Shown in pieces: positions 1-12,139 of a stretch of 64,000 bases of DNA (positions are counted from its first letter, which is position 1; the number at the start of each line of letters is the position of its first letter). The stretch is taken from the NCBI RefSeq assembly GCF_022539505.1, contig NC_061510.1, positions 272,995,687-273,059,686 of the forward strand. Direction: 5' to 3'. The notes beneath the pieces are model-generated. The model ran no database searches. It had not been told where the DNA came from and saw only the letters and a list, made by a program, of their open reading frames with translations. The stretch comes from Lolium rigidum. Its lineage: Eukaryota; Streptophyta; Magnoliopsida; Poales; Poaceae. The position numbers and the translations under genes are program-made.

Positions 1-1326
1 TTCTTTGGTTGGCAGCCCATTGTCATTTAACATGCTCTCACCATTCTGCACTCATAAATAAGATGTAACTTGGTTAGAAGTTTAGCAATTGTTGCAGCAA
101 AAAGAATCTCACTTAGACATATTCAAATATCTATATTAGTACCTTAAGCCACATATTTGCCGTGCTCTTGTATCCAGTTGCAAACACAATTGCGTCAAAT
201 GAGATTTCATCTCCGCTTTGAAATTTAACTATATTGCCCATGATCTTACTAATGTTTCCTTGAACCTAAAGATTGGTAAAATTAATAAAGCAGGATAGTA
301 AATCAACATATGGTATATGTAAAGGTTTTATATCATGTCTCGGGATATGCTAACTTGGATGATGCCCTTTTTTTATCAAACCAACGGTGCCGACATCAAT
401 CACAGCGGATCGGCCGGTTTTTGACTTGAGCATCATTGGACCCATGTTTGGCATTGTGATGCCATGCCTTGATAGGTCTCCAAACATGAATTTTGCCCCC
501 ATAACAAGGAGTTTATCCACTAGATTCAGCGGAAGATGGTGGGCTAGTGTCATCCCCAACCGGATTAGCTCCTTTGTCATTACATGAATCTGCATCCACA
601 AAATGTGTGACGCATCTTTAGAAGCATACAATATAAATTAAAATATCATTCTAGTGGTAGTTATACTAAGAAATTTTATCCCATTACCAAATAAAAATAT
701 ATAGTGCACATACCGGGCTTCTTACAACAATTGAAGTATTGACACCATGGGTCGCAAGGTCGTAAGCGATTTCCATCCCGGAGTTGCCAGATCCACTGAC
801 CAGCACACTCTTACCGGAGAAGCTCTTGCCTGACTTGTATCTTGATGAGTGGATGGTCTCACCCGGAAAATTTTGAAGTCCAGGGATCATTGGAATATTC
901 TCCGCACTATTCTCACCACTTGCCACAACAAGAAAGTTTGCTGTGAACTTTATAATTTTGCACTCTGCCATGTCCTGAGCCACGATGGACCAAACTTTTT
1001 TTCTCATTGTCGTATGTTGATGAATCCACGCTAGTGAGATACTTCGGTTTAATATTGAAACACTCAATATAGTCATCTACGTACTTAAAAAATAGGGCTT
1101 TAGGTATGTATGTTGGCGCATCTGCTGGATATGACATGTGTGGTAACTCACAAAACTCCTTCGCAAGATGCAGCTTCAAACGTTCATATGTGCGGTTGCG
1201 CCAAAGTGACGCAGTGCAGTCCTCACGCTCGACGATGACATAAGGAATGGACAATTCGGTAAGGCACGCTGCTGTTGCGAGGCCTGCTGGCCCAGCACCA
1301 ACAATCAACACCACTACATTCTCCAT
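1..1326 (-). pseudogene. YUCCA10/11-like flavin monooxygenase, frameshifted copy 1 (5'-complete, 3' end beyond window)
   Basis: By family knowledge this class oxidises indole-3-pyruvate to IAA with FAD and NADPH. Exons, placed by homology to the intact copies, are 714-1326, 355-589, 143-265 and 1-45 (the last cut by the window edge). Visible motifs are the FAD site GAGPAG near residue 10, the FMO motif [12 protein letters not shown] and the NADPH site GSGNSG. Exon 1 has seven T at 996-1002 where the other copies have six, and exon 2 has one extra base near 368-374. Both exons are therefore one base longer (613 and 235 against 612 and 234) and the frame is lost twice. The exon 2 donor is GTTAGC instead of GTAAGT. 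Homopolymer sequencing error could explain one indel but hardly both plus the weak donor. Confidence 0.88.
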
Positions 1327-2388
1327 TGCAAAGAAAAGATTTGGCGAAGTTGTGGGAAGGGGTGCAGTGGTAGGCTAGGAGATTTAGAATAAGAAGAGGT
1401 ATGTGTTTGCTTGCTATCTGAATGAATCTGTGGATGAGATAGTCAAATATGAGGCATATATATGCTTGTAAATGTCGCGTACCAAGATTAAGGGACGCGG
1501 AAAGAGATAAAGATCAATTGACACGTATAACCTGGAAATTGGAATGTTATAGATGCCATTGTTGGTGTGAAACCATGTCTCCTATAGGATAGGCAGGAAA
1601 TGCAATCCTGATTGTTTGCATTCTTTTGGAAACTAACGTGCCATATTTGGGTATAGTGTATAGTTGATTAGTGTTTCTTTCTTTTAATTTCTATCATCAT
1701 AAATAAAAATTCATCCAGGACAAAGATATGTTCAGAGTATATATATTTTTGAACTGTTTCTTTTCTTTCCTTTCATGCACTTGCTGACAATATAAACTGG
1801 AATTTGATACGATAAAGATGAGTCAACATATCTCAACATTTTGACCAAAATGGAAGGATTTCTCACTGTGCATTTATAAACATTATTATTTGATTACCCA
1901 AGAGATCATAGTGCATCTTCGATTGACAACATTCTGCATTAGACTAGGCAGACCACAACATTTTCTCGTGTGAATGAACTATTCCACCATGGTATAATCT
2001 GCACACTACATATGTGAACTCCAGGGCAGCTTATTATCGCTTTTTTTCTTCTAGTTGATGGTTGCGCGCTAGTATTGAATGTCTTATGTGCTTGGAAATT
2101 TGAGATTACATGGGTGATGTAAAGTAGCAAAATAAAACAAAGAGTGAACCTTGTATTCTACTTGGATTTTTTTATTTTGTAAATCATGAGTATAACAAAG
2201 ATGCCATATGAGAAGCCATAGTTTATCAACGAGGACAAGGAATATAAGTTCTTTTATTAATCAAAGTGATTGGCAAGAAGCTATTAAAACGGGCATGAAC
2301 ATGACCTTTGCTTATTTTGCTATTTTGGAACACATGGTAAATAACAAATAAATAAATGACTTACATGCACAAACACAACTAAGATCAA
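1327..2388. other. 5' flank of YUC copy 1, no gene seen
   Basis: AT-rich upstream sequence of the minus-strand YUC copy. A TATATAT stretch at about 1456-1462 lies some 130 bases before the start codon and is a plausible TATA box. The corresponding flank is recognisable at 9904-10950 and 54085-55130. No other coding region is supported. Confidence 0.6.
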
Positions 2389-3654
2389 ATTTAAGATATG
2401 AACTTTAACTCAGTATTTGAAAAAAGCAGAATATTATTAACTCAAACAGAATACATGTACACGGTTGGAATGTATAATATAAATGCAATTTGAATCAGAA
2501 GATTAAATCCAGATGGCATAATTACAAATGAACAAAGTAAAGAATGAAATAGAAAATCCTTAATACTTATCTTTGTCTTCTCCTTGTTTTCTCTCCTAAT
2601 GTTCTTCAAACCTGCAATAAAAAACATCAAAGACAAAGTAGGGATGATTAGTATGGATTCATGTATGCATCTCTAGGAGAGATACATTTTTTTGTTTATG
2701 ATCTTAATCCATGTGGCAACAAGAAGTGGTCATGTGGCGCTACCGAATACAACATGCACATTCCTGTTTGCACCAACTGCCTGTGCATGGAAATACATGA
2801 ACTGGTGCATTGTGTCTGCAAGTACATGAATGAGCACTTATGTGCATCTAGAGAACCAGAAACACACAACATTTGGTCTAATATTGGATGACTACAATCA
2901 GTTCTTATTTGTGGGTGACTACAGAACATAATGATGGAGAACCAAGGACTCTTTGACCAGGTATTAAGGAAGGATGTTTTCAGGTCCGTATACACCAACT
3001 CAATTTTTTGTTCTCTTACTATTTTTTTGATTTCAAATCCCTGTGCAAAATATATGACAGGGTATTTCTGGATGAGCACACAAGCTCGATGTTTATAATT
3101 AGCCAAAATTATTTTTCGGCGCAAGATATTTCCTCTGGTTCCTAATTGTTCATGCATAGGTGCTTATGATGACACTAATAATCATTTATATATGAAGCAA
3201 CATTTGTTCCTTGTTTACATAAAGTGGTCTGTTTGAGCAGCTAATTGCATGTCTTTGATTTGTGGGAAGTGGCTTTGTGCGTGCAGGAGAGAGGTGGAAT
3301 GCAGGCTTGCCAGGACATGCATCATTATTCACCAAGCAGAGCCGACCCTTCACCAAGCAGAGCCGAAACCAGTTGCCCCATCTGTGCCATCGTTGCTTAA
3401 TGTGACACCGAATCCGAAGGGGCAAACAATATGTATGTGAAGAGGAGGAGCCAAATGGTGGCAAGGGAGAGAGACCAACGGGTCGTTGCAGAAGACATCG
3501 TGTCTGTCACGGCACACAAATAGCTACTCTGACCAATTCATCTACAAATATTATTCATTGGACACATTACTAGTATATGCATAAAAAACACACCATTCTT
3601 TCACTGGAGCGGTGCAACCTTTGCTAACACTCTAGGTCACTCTTTCCGTGGCAG
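2389..3654. other. Non-coding stretch repeated four times in the window
   Basis: Matching blocks lie at 10960-12140, 12883-14150 and 55140-56340. On the minus strand an acceptor-like TTTTTATTGCAG precedes GTTTGAAGAAC near 2612, and the block lies downstream of the RING-H2 gene, so it may be its 3' untranslated part. That is an inference. The open frames here share no recognisable domain and are not conserved between the copies. Confidence 0.4.
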
Positions 3655-4232
3655 GTTAACGATGGCCCTACAGTATGGACAATCAGTGCGGGACTGGAGC
3701 CATTGCTCCAGGCAGCCTGAATGGAAGATGTCTTTGCATTGCAGCTGTACTAGCCCTTCTACGGCACCATGGCATCCTTCCAGGAAGATCGAGCAGTCCA
3801 CAGAAGAGTCAACATCGTCTTCTTCGATTGTTCCTTGGAGAGTTTATTGTTCTAGTTTGGAGAGAGGTCTTGAATGCGCCACTACTGCTGCCGTGCCATT
3901 GAATAGTTTGGCTATCCAGGCTGCCATCCTTTGATGCGCAGATATCAGTTTCAGAAGAGAGATGAGGCCCAGCCCGAATGGTTCCTACAGCTGGTGCTAT
4001 CTCTGCCTGCAACAGCTGGAAAATGTGGATCAGATCAATGCATAGCCCCGAATATTGTACTAGTACATAGATTCGGTGCTTGAAATAAACCAACAGTGTG
4101 AGCTAAATTGTTGACACTGACCTTCTGCCGGGAAATAAGTCTGCACTTTGGAGTCTCCGATGAAGCCTCTCCTTTGCTTGTTGAACTGCATCAGGAAGTC
4201 GGTCATTTGATGTGTTGGTGCTCAATCCTGAG
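3655..4232 (-). pseudogene. RING-H2 E3 ubiquitin ligase (RHY1A-like) pseudogene, unit I
   Basis: Two exon-like pieces are visible on the minus strand. Exon 4122-4232 (111 bases) encodes a peptide with NDRLPDAVQQAKERL, flanked by TTTTCAG and GTCAGT splice sites. A second piece begins at 4006 after TTGCAG and runs into a RING-H2 finger at 3664-3800 ending in TDCPYC. RING-H2 ligases transfer ubiquitin from an E2 to substrates through two zinc ions. Here the second zinc cysteine is Phe (CSIFLE), a ligand His is Asp (CKDIF), a stop interrupts upstream of the finger and a frame change separates the exon halves. The gene is dead. The RHY1A-like name rests on remembered similarity only. Confidence 0.7.
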
Positions 4233-5580
4233 CTGAAAATAATGTTCCCTGTGGGTTCAATTATGCCTTTGCTTGAAGCTCCACAATCTCTATGGCTACT
4301 TCGAGTAACTTATAGCCCTGCGTTTTATAGATCGAGTCATGAGAAATCAACTGTCCAGTTTATACTATAATTATCAATGCTTCAAAAAGTTGGTATTGTA
4401 AGGCAAACTAAATTTGGAAAACATTCAGACTTTTGTATTGCATCTCGTATAGCAGAGCATTTCCTTTTTTTTATACAAAATTTGCGTAAAAAAGCAGGTG
4501 AACGTATGTAAGCAATTTCAGAATAATAAAGTGACTAAGAATGCCATTTGCAATCCTTGGAACTCTATGGATTTCTAGGCCTAAGTTAAATTGTTCTGTA
4601 GAAAATAAGTGAACAAACATGCTGCACACACAGGCACATTTGCAGTTAGCATCATTCTAATTGCCACACGTTCAAAGCTGGGAACACTCACATCACCTCC
4701 AAAAAGGCCAAATCTGCGACCAAACTGAATGCAAACTACATTTTGGCACTTGTTATAGCCCAGATAATTTTGTATTTCCATAAATATAATGTAAGGCACC
4801 GTCTTCTTTTAAGACCCAAAGGCATTTGCTATCAGTAATTTAACACTGAAACAAATGAACAATATTGGATTAAGCATCAGAGTGCCATGGTTCGTTTCCT
4901 TGAAATGTTGTCCAAACAAACTCACCATGTTAGCAGAAACAAATTCTTGGGTAGGTCTTTACAAAATGTAAAATGACATACTATAAATCATCAATTAAAA
5001 GTATCATTTGGATCCTTGCCAAAATGTTTGGTTTAAACCTCCCTATTTCTGTGAAGACATAGCTTATGTTTCCTTGTCAAAAGGTTTGGTTTAAGAGAAC
5101 CTTGTCAAAAGAATAAGCAATTAAACAGTTTAGACCGATCCCAGAATTTATTTAACATAGCTAATGGTATTAAATTTTGCAGTGATCAATCAAACGGGAA
5201 TGCACCTCTGTCTTCATTTCTTTTCTTTTTTCGATACAAAGCATAACATGCTCCGGGTTCCATTATCAGAAGATAACGGAACAATGTTTTTTTTTTGCTG
5301 CAACACCCCAAGGGACAAGGAGGAAAAACAAAAAGACCTAAAAACGAGAGCTGCAGATTATCCGCCAGGCATAGCCTGGCATCCCCAAAGCCACTACCGC
5401 ATCTCCTACGCTGGATTGTACGTAACGGTGCGCTCCCTCCACTGCCCAGTTTCTACAGCGGGAATTGACAGCAAGGCCCCAAAGCCACTACCGAGTCACC
5501 ACTCACCACAGAGAGTCAGCCGCACACATCGCAGATTCGCAAGGGAAGGAAACAGAGGCATAGCTAGGCGACTGCGATAT
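4233..5580. other. Intergenic or intronic stretch, no gene supported
   Basis: AT-rich to about 5200, then increasingly GC-rich. A second copy lies at 14729-16135. Direct near-repeats of a TTTGGTTTAA phrase occur around 5028-5100. Nothing coding is convincing. If the RING-H2 gene had a distant leader exon, this would be its intron. Confidence 0.4.
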
Positions 5581-5589
5581 GATCATCCA

Positions 5590-5760
5590 TCTTACCAGCA
5601 TGTGGTGCGCGATTGGAATTGGGTGGACCTGGCGGCGGCGGAGTCGCGACGCAGGGAGCCATCGGTGGGCTAAGCCGGCGGCGGTTGCGGGCGGCGGCGC
5701 TGCAAGTAGAAGAGAGTACCGGCGATTCGCAAGCAGCCACCTCATTTTGCTAGTTGTTCC
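5590..5760 (-). other. Possible GC-rich leader exon of the RING-H2 gene
   Basis: Minus-strand sequence from about 5760 is GC-rich and reaches a splice-donor-like CTG/GTAAGATGG near 5590. It lies upstream of the RING-H2 pseudogene in the right orientation, and a copy is kept at about 16146-16320. The role as a first exon is inferred from position and composition only. Confidence 0.3.
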
Positions 5761-5783
5761 GCAGCGGCGAGGACGTAGCGCGA

Positions 5784-5980
5784 TTAGTACTAGTACTCAA
5801 GGAAAAAAAATAGTGCGCTATAACAAAATAGGGTTGGTCTTAAAATAAGCTATTAGCATGCTAGAGCACGCTATGAGCAAGGTATTATACACTGATCAAA
5901 TTAGTGTGTGCTCTCTAGATATGTTATATCGCGCTATTAGTGTCAACATAGCGCGCTATTTTTTCCGTGCTAGTACTAAC
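5784..5980. mobile_element. MITE-like inverted-repeat element, copy 1
   Basis: About 197 bases bounded by inverted repeats. The left end reads TTAGTACTAG, then GGAAAAAAAATAGTGCGCTA. The right end is its near reverse complement, with TAGCGCGCTATTTTTTCC followed by GTGCTAGTACTAA. The interior contains further short palindromes such as TAGCATGCTA. No transposase is present. I cannot assign a superfamily because the target duplication is unclear. Confidence 0.55.
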
Positions 5981-6954
5981 TTCATTCACTAATGTAATAC
6001 CTTTAAATATTTTATTAATATGTATTAGATATCACTTTATTCCAAATTATAAACTGTTTTAGAAAACTAAATTATTTTGCTAAATGGCGTGTAATATGGA
6101 ATGGAGGTGGTATATACCAAAATAAATGAACCTACACACTAAACTGTGGCCACAGACATGCTTAAGTCATTCACAACAAAACTGAAAGATGTTACATTAG
6201 TGAACGGATGGAGTAGTAAAAGTCATGATAGTTTTCGAAAACAAATGAGTTGGGTTATATCAAAAGTAAGTCAAACGAACAACATTCTCTTGCGCACACT
6301 CATTTTTTTCAGGATACTTGTGAGATATTATGTTTTAGATTACCCTAAAAGTATATTTTTGGATATTACAATATACAAGCATATATACAGATCATGCAAG
6401 TGTCATAATTTAGTTCAGAGAGTATTGTTATCTGTCTCCTCCCAGTTTTCCTTACATTTAAGGTGCTTAATCTAGGTAGAGAATAAAAAGGACAATTTCT
6501 CAAAATGTAAAATAATAAAGACTTCATGTAAATATACTTAGTATGGTTTCAATTGTATCTTAAATTCAATACAATATAAGATATACCGCATATATTAACA
6601 ATTTTCTATGTGGTTAACTATGATAAGTAAGGAATATGCAAAAATTTATAGGTCGATATTACATTTGTTAGAAGTATATAATTTAGTATAAACTATTACA
6701 ACATAATCATTCATCAACTTCCAAATATTGGGGTGTCACTCAAATGGAAGTGACGGGATTCAGCCTCTCGGGTATACATTAATCCGGCTATTGTTGAATA
6801 AGCTAACTAATGCATTAAATTCTTTAGTTTAGCTTATTTAACTTTATAACTACCATTGTGATTGAATTCTCCTAGAATTAACATTCGTTCCCTACCATTC
6901 CACATTAATACCAGCCAAATAAGGTGTAACAGAACAAGCCCTAAGAAGGTCACA
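5981..6954. other. AT-rich stretch, no gene seen
   Basis: The open frame at 6146-6475 shows no known domain and is altered in the second copy near 16690-17019. Nothing else stands out. Confidence 0.45.
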
Positions 6955-7332
6955 ATGCCGGAAATGGCTGAAGCGCTAGCTCTTCGACGGGTTGTCTCCC
7001 TTGTTGGTGACGAATAATTCGACAAGCTCATGGTGGTATCTGGTTGCCTATCTTTGATCCACATGCTTCACTCTTCGGAAGTGGATCGGAGTCTGATTGG
7101 CTTGATGGTGCACGATGTCAAGCTCCTAGCTGCAGTATCGTTTTCTCATATTTTCCGCGAGTCCAATTTTGCGGCACATACTTTAGCGCGCTATGCGGAG
7201 CACTTTGTTTCTGTTTGTTTTAGAAACTCTATTTTAGTAATGATTTTATTTGATCAGTTAAATATCACAATTCTCTTAAAAAGAAGGGACATAAAACCCT
7301 ATCAGGCTATCACGTGTATCCACCATCGGTAA
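6955..7332 (+). pseudogene. RNase H-like (reverse-transcriptase-associated) fragment, unit I
   Basis: Reading from 6955 gives AEALALRRVVSLVGDE, then an in-frame stop at 7015. The same frame continues with CLSLIHMLHSS and later FRESNFAAHTLARYAE. This is the pattern of the plant RVT_3/RNase H-like domain (catalytic Glu in AEALAL, Asp before CLSL, His/Asn region in NFAAHTLAR). The Asp codon is altered to Gly here. Only the C-terminal part is present, so it is a decayed fragment. Confidence 0.65.
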
Positions 7333-8439
7333 TACTTCCATTTTTTACTGGAACCGAGAACAAGCATTTTTACATCTCGGGAGCATATGGCTCTTTGTTT
7401 TTTTTTAAATGAATTTTATAGGCATTTAAAAATGTTCAAAAAATTTACAAAAATTGTGGCACATACATCTCGATTTTCTCCGTGCTTGCAAAGTTGCTTG
7501 ACGAAAAATCGATATAGTTTACAATTGTGCGTAAAGGTAAAATTCGGTGTTATAAAAACTCTTCACCAAACATTTCTTTATTATTTTACATAGGTCATGA
7601 AAAATGTCATTTTTCCATAAAATTTGGCGTGTGCACGGATGATATTGAGATGTACGCGTAATTTTTTTTGTGCATATTCGTTTTATATTTTAAAATACTT
7701 TTTTCCCGCAGCAGAACAATAGCACCCAAAATCAAAAATCAAAAATCAAAAGTGAATTTCCGTGGAACCGAGCATTTCACATGCGTATGAAACTCAGACG
7801 AGGGCAGCTGACTTGCGCGTCCACTAGACCTAAGAGAAGCCCAATCCCCCTCCGAAAGTGAAATCATGCAGCGACGCACACAACACGGTCCAGAAACGAA
7901 TGGAATACCTACAACAGATGCGGAGCGGAGCCTGGGACCAGTAAAGTTCCACATCCGCATGCCCGTGCACCATTTTTCCAGATCAAGGTGATGGCGCAGG
8001 GAGGCAAAACAAAACAGGGAGTTTTCCTTCCGGCGGCGGCACAGCGAAGGAAGAAGAGAAGAGCCTTCCGAGCAGCGTAAGCGACCAGCTCAGCGATTTT
8101 TCTATTCCTCCTCAGGTTCCTAAATTTGGCACACGCCATGTGGAATCAGGCGATTCTCTATTTTTAGACTTGTGTGGTTTGGTGCCTGGTCGGAGTTTTC
8201 TTTTTCATGCCTGAATTCATCTAATTTAAATTTGGTGACCCAGATAGCTACTGGACAACCGTAAGTCCAACAAAAAAGAGGAAGCCCTTTTACACAAGAG
8301 TTGACCTAAAGACCCTTGATGATATTGCATACAAGACCAGAGCATACCCGCTAACAAATATGAGCCTATACATGAAGATGTCCCAAATATATGAATAGTC
8401 TGACACACTTGGCATATTGATCTGCATATATAGGCTAAT
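7333..8439. other. 3' flank of YUC copy 2, no gene seen
   Basis: AT-rich to 7740, then a more GC-rich part to 8140. A near-identical copy lies at 51480-52621. It probably includes the 3' untranslated region of the minus-strand YUC gene. No coding region is supported. Confidence 0.45.
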
Positions 8440-9903
8440 TTAGCCGGACATAGAGCTTATCATAGACTTAATGTCATTGGCAATATTCTTGGCATCTGCG
8501 GCGATACCCGCCAATCCTCTCCTCGCCAACCCAGCACAGTAGAGCCCATTTTCACCTTTCCAATGATTCGGATATTCTTTGGTTGGCAGCCCATTGTCGT
8601 TTAACATACTCTCACCATTCTGCGCTCATAAATAACATATAAAATTGGTTAAAAAAATTAGTAATTGTTATGCAGAGTCTAACTAGATTAGGAAAACTTT
8701 AAAAAATCGTTAGTACCTTGAGCCACATATTCGCTGTGCTCTTGTATCCGGTTGCAAATACGATTGCGTCAAATGAGATTTCATCTCCGCTTTGAAACTT
8801 AACTATATTGCCCATGATCTTACTAATGCTTCCTTGAACCTACAGGTTGGTAAAGAAAATATTAATAAAGCGGCATAGTAAATCAACACATGGTATATGT
8901 AAAGGTTTATATCATGTCTAAGGATATACTTACTTGGATGATGCCGTTTTTAATTAAACCAACGGTGCCAACATCAATCACAGCGGATCGGCCAGTTTTT
9001 GACTTGAGCATCATTGGACCCATGTTTGGCATTGTGATGCCATGCCTTGATAGGTCTCCAAACATGAAATTTGCCCCCGTAACAAGGAGTTTATCCACTA
9101 GATTCAGCGGAAGATGGTGGGCTAGTGTCATCCCCAACCGGATTAGCTCCTTTGTCATTACATGAATCTGCATCCACAAAATGTGTGACACATCTTTAGC
9201 ATCATACAAGATAAATTAAAATATCATTCTAGTGGTAGTTATACTAAGAAATTGTATCCCATTACCAACTAAAAATATATAGTGCACATACCGGGCTTCT
9301 TATAACAATTGAAGTATTGACACCATGGGACGCAAGGTCGTAAGCGATTTCCATCCCGGAGTTGCCAGATCCAATGACCAGCACACTCTTACCGGAGAAG
9401 CTCTTGCCTGACTTGTATCTTGATGAGTGGATGGTCTCACCCGGAAAATTTTGAAGTCCAGGGATCACCGGAATATTCTCTGCACTATTCTCACCACTTG
9501 CCACAACAAGAAACTTTGCTGTGAAATTTATTCTTTTGCACTCTGCCAAATCATGAGCCACGATGGACCAAACTTTTTTCTCACTGTCATATGTCGAGGA
9601 CTCAACGCTAGTGAGATACTTCGGTTTAATATTGAAACACTCAATATAGTCATCTACATACTTGACAAATAGGGCTTTTGGTATGTATGTTGGTGCATCT
9701 GCTGGATATGACATGTGTGGTAACTCACAAAACTCCTTCGCAAGATGCAGCTTCAAACGATCGTATGCGCGGTTGCGCCAAAGTGACGCACTGCAGTCCT
9801 CACGCTCGACGATGACATAGGGAATGGACAATTGGGTAAGGCACGCTGCTGTTGCGAGGCCTGCTGGCCCAGCACCAACAATCAGCACCACTACATTCTC
9901 CAT
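8440..9903 (-). CDS. YUC: YUCCA10/11-like indole-3-pyruvate monooxygenase, intact copy 2
   Basis: Four exons on the minus strand: 9292-9903, 8934-9167, 8717-8839 and 8440-8619. They join in phase 0 with GT-AG introns to give 382 aa, the usual length for the YUC10 group. By family knowledge the enzyme converts indole-3-pyruvate to the auxin IAA. Motifs are GAGPAG at 10-15 (FAD), [12 protein letters not shown] at 153-164 (FMO signature), GSGNSG at 178-183 (NADPH) and FATGY at 310-314. The normally invariant ATG motif near 135 reads ASGENS, a Thr to Ser change. The start is the first ATG before the FAD motif, as in Arabidopsis YUC10. A TATATAT element lies at about 10033-10040. This copy belongs to tandem unit I. 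Confidence 0.9.
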
Positions 9904-10959
9904 TGCAAAGACAAGATTTGGCGAACTTGTAGGAAGGGGTGCAGTGCTAGGCTAGGAGATTTAGAATAAGAAGAGGTATGTGTTTGCTTGCTATCTGAAT
10001 GAATATGTGGATGAGATAGTCACATATGAGACATATATATGCTTGTAAATGTCGGGTGTCAAGATCAAGGGACGCGGAAAGAGATAAAGATCAATTTACA
10101 CGTATAACGTGGAAATTGGAATGTTATTGATGCCATTGTTGGTGTGAAACCATGTCTGCTATAGAATAGGCAGGAAATGCAATCCCAATTGCTTGCAATC
10201 TTTTGGAAACTTACCAGCCATATTTGGGTATAGTGTATAGTTGATTAGTGTTTCTTTCTTTTAATTCCTATCATCATCAATAAAAATTCATCCAGGATAA
10301 AGATATGTTCAGATTATATATATTCCAACTGTTTCTTTCCTTTCCTGCACTTGTTGAACATATATACTGAAATTTGATACGAAAAGGATGAGTCAACGTC
10401 TCTCAAAATTTCGACCAAAACGGAATGATTTCTCACTGTGCATTTATAAACATTATTATTTGATTACCCAAGAGATCAAAGTGCGTCTTCGATTGATAAC
10501 ATTCTGCATTAGACTAGGCATACCACAACATTTTCTCGTGTGAATGAACTATTCCACCATGGTATAATCTGCACACTACATATGTGAACTCCGGTGCAGC
10601 TTATTATCGCTCTTTTGCTTCTGGGTGATGGTTGCATTCTAGTCGTGAATGTCTTATGTGCATGGAAATTTTAGATTACATAGGCGATGTAAAGTAGCAA
10701 AATAAAACAAAGAGTGAACCTTGTTTCTACTTGGATTTTTTATTTTGTAAAACATGAGTATAACAAAGATGCCATATGAGAAGCCGTGGTTTATCAACGA
10801 GGACAACGAATATAAGTTATTTTAGTAATCAAAGTGATTGGCAAGAAGCTATTAAAACGGGTATGAGCATGACCTTTGCTTATTTTGCTATTTTGGAACA
10901 CATGGTAAATAACAAGTAATTAAATGACTTACATGCACAAACACAACTAAGATCAATTT
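9904..10959. promoter_or_regulatory. 5' flank and putative promoter of YUC copy 2
   Basis: A minus-strand TATA-like stretch at 10033-10040 lies about 130 bases upstream of the start codon. The region is shared with 54085-55130 and, more distantly, with 1327-2388. No other gene is seen. Confidence 0.5.
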
Positions 10960-12139
10960 TTAGATCTGAACTTTAACTCAGTATTTGAAAAAAGTAGAAT
11001 ATTATTAACTCAAACATGTACACGGTTGGAATGTATAATGTAAATGCAGTTTGAATCTGAAGATCAAATCCAAATGGAATAATTACAATTGAACAAAGTA
11101 AAAAATGAAATAGAAAATCCTTAATACGTATCGTTGTGTTCTCTTTTTTTTCCTAATATTCTTCAAACCTGCAATCAAAAACATCAAAGAGAAAGTAGGG
11201 ATGATTAGTATTTGTTCATGTATGCATCTCTGGGAGAGATACATTATTTTGTTTATGATCTTAATCCATGTGGCAACAAGAAGTGGTAATGTGGCACTAC
11301 CGAATACAATATGCACATTCCTGTTTGCACCAACTGCATGTGCATGGAAATAAATGAACTGGTGCATTGTTCCTGCAAGTACATGAATGAGCACTTACGT
11401 GCATCTAGAGAACCGGAAACACACAACCTTTCGTCTAATATTGGATGACGAAACAATCAGTTGTTATTTGAGGGTGATATACATATCATAATGATGGAGA
11501 ACCAAGGACTCTTTGACAGGTTATTAAGCAAGGATGTTTTCAAGTCTGTATACACAAACTCAACTTTTCTTTTCTCTTACTATTTTTTTCCATTTCAAAT
11601 CCCAGTGCAAAATTTATGATAGGGTATTTCTGGATGAGCACAGAAGCTCGGTTTTTTAATTTGGCCAAAATTACTATCGGGTGTAAGATATTTCTTCTGG
11701 TTCTTAATTGTTCATACGTAAGTGCTTATGATGACACTATTAATCATTTATATATGAAGCAACAATTGTTCCTTGATTACATAAAGTGGTCTCTTTGAGC
11801 GGTTAATTGGGGTGTCTTTGATTTGTCGGAAGTGGCTTTGTGCGTGCAAGAGATTGAGGTTGAATGCGGGCTTGCCAGGGCACCATCAGTCCGTCCCCAT
11901 TCACCAAGCAGAGCTGAAGCCAGTGCCCGCATCGGGCAAACAATGTGTATGCGTATGTGAATAGGAGTAGCCGGATGTCGTTGCAAAGACATCCGTGTCT
12001 ATCACGACATGCATATAGCTACTCTGACCAATTCATCTACAAAGGGACACATTAGTACATTAGTGATATCTACATCAGAAAACACAGCAACTCCAAGTGT
12101 TCTTTCACTGGAGCGTTGCCACCTTTGCTAACACTCCAG
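10960..12139. other. Second block of the four-fold repeated non-coding stretch
   Basis: It is closer to 55140-56340 than to 2389-3654. For example, both lack the six bases that follow ACTCAAAC in 2389-3654 and 12883-14150. This supports an old split into two paralogous types before the recent 10.5-kb duplication. Confidence 0.5.

Noticed and set aside
2696..3157. 153-aa minus-strand frame, repeated at 13189-13650
   Set aside because: Recent duplication explains the match. The older copies at 10960 and 55140 break the frame, so it is not under coding constraint.
5164..5673. 169-aa plus-strand frame, repeated at 15740-16231
   Set aside because: Conserved only because the unit is duplicated. 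No domain, and its composition changes abruptly halfway.
6030..6115. Stowaway-like ends (TTCCAAATTATA and GGAATGGAGG)
   Set aside because: The ends do not form a convincing inverted repeat and there is no clear TA duplication.
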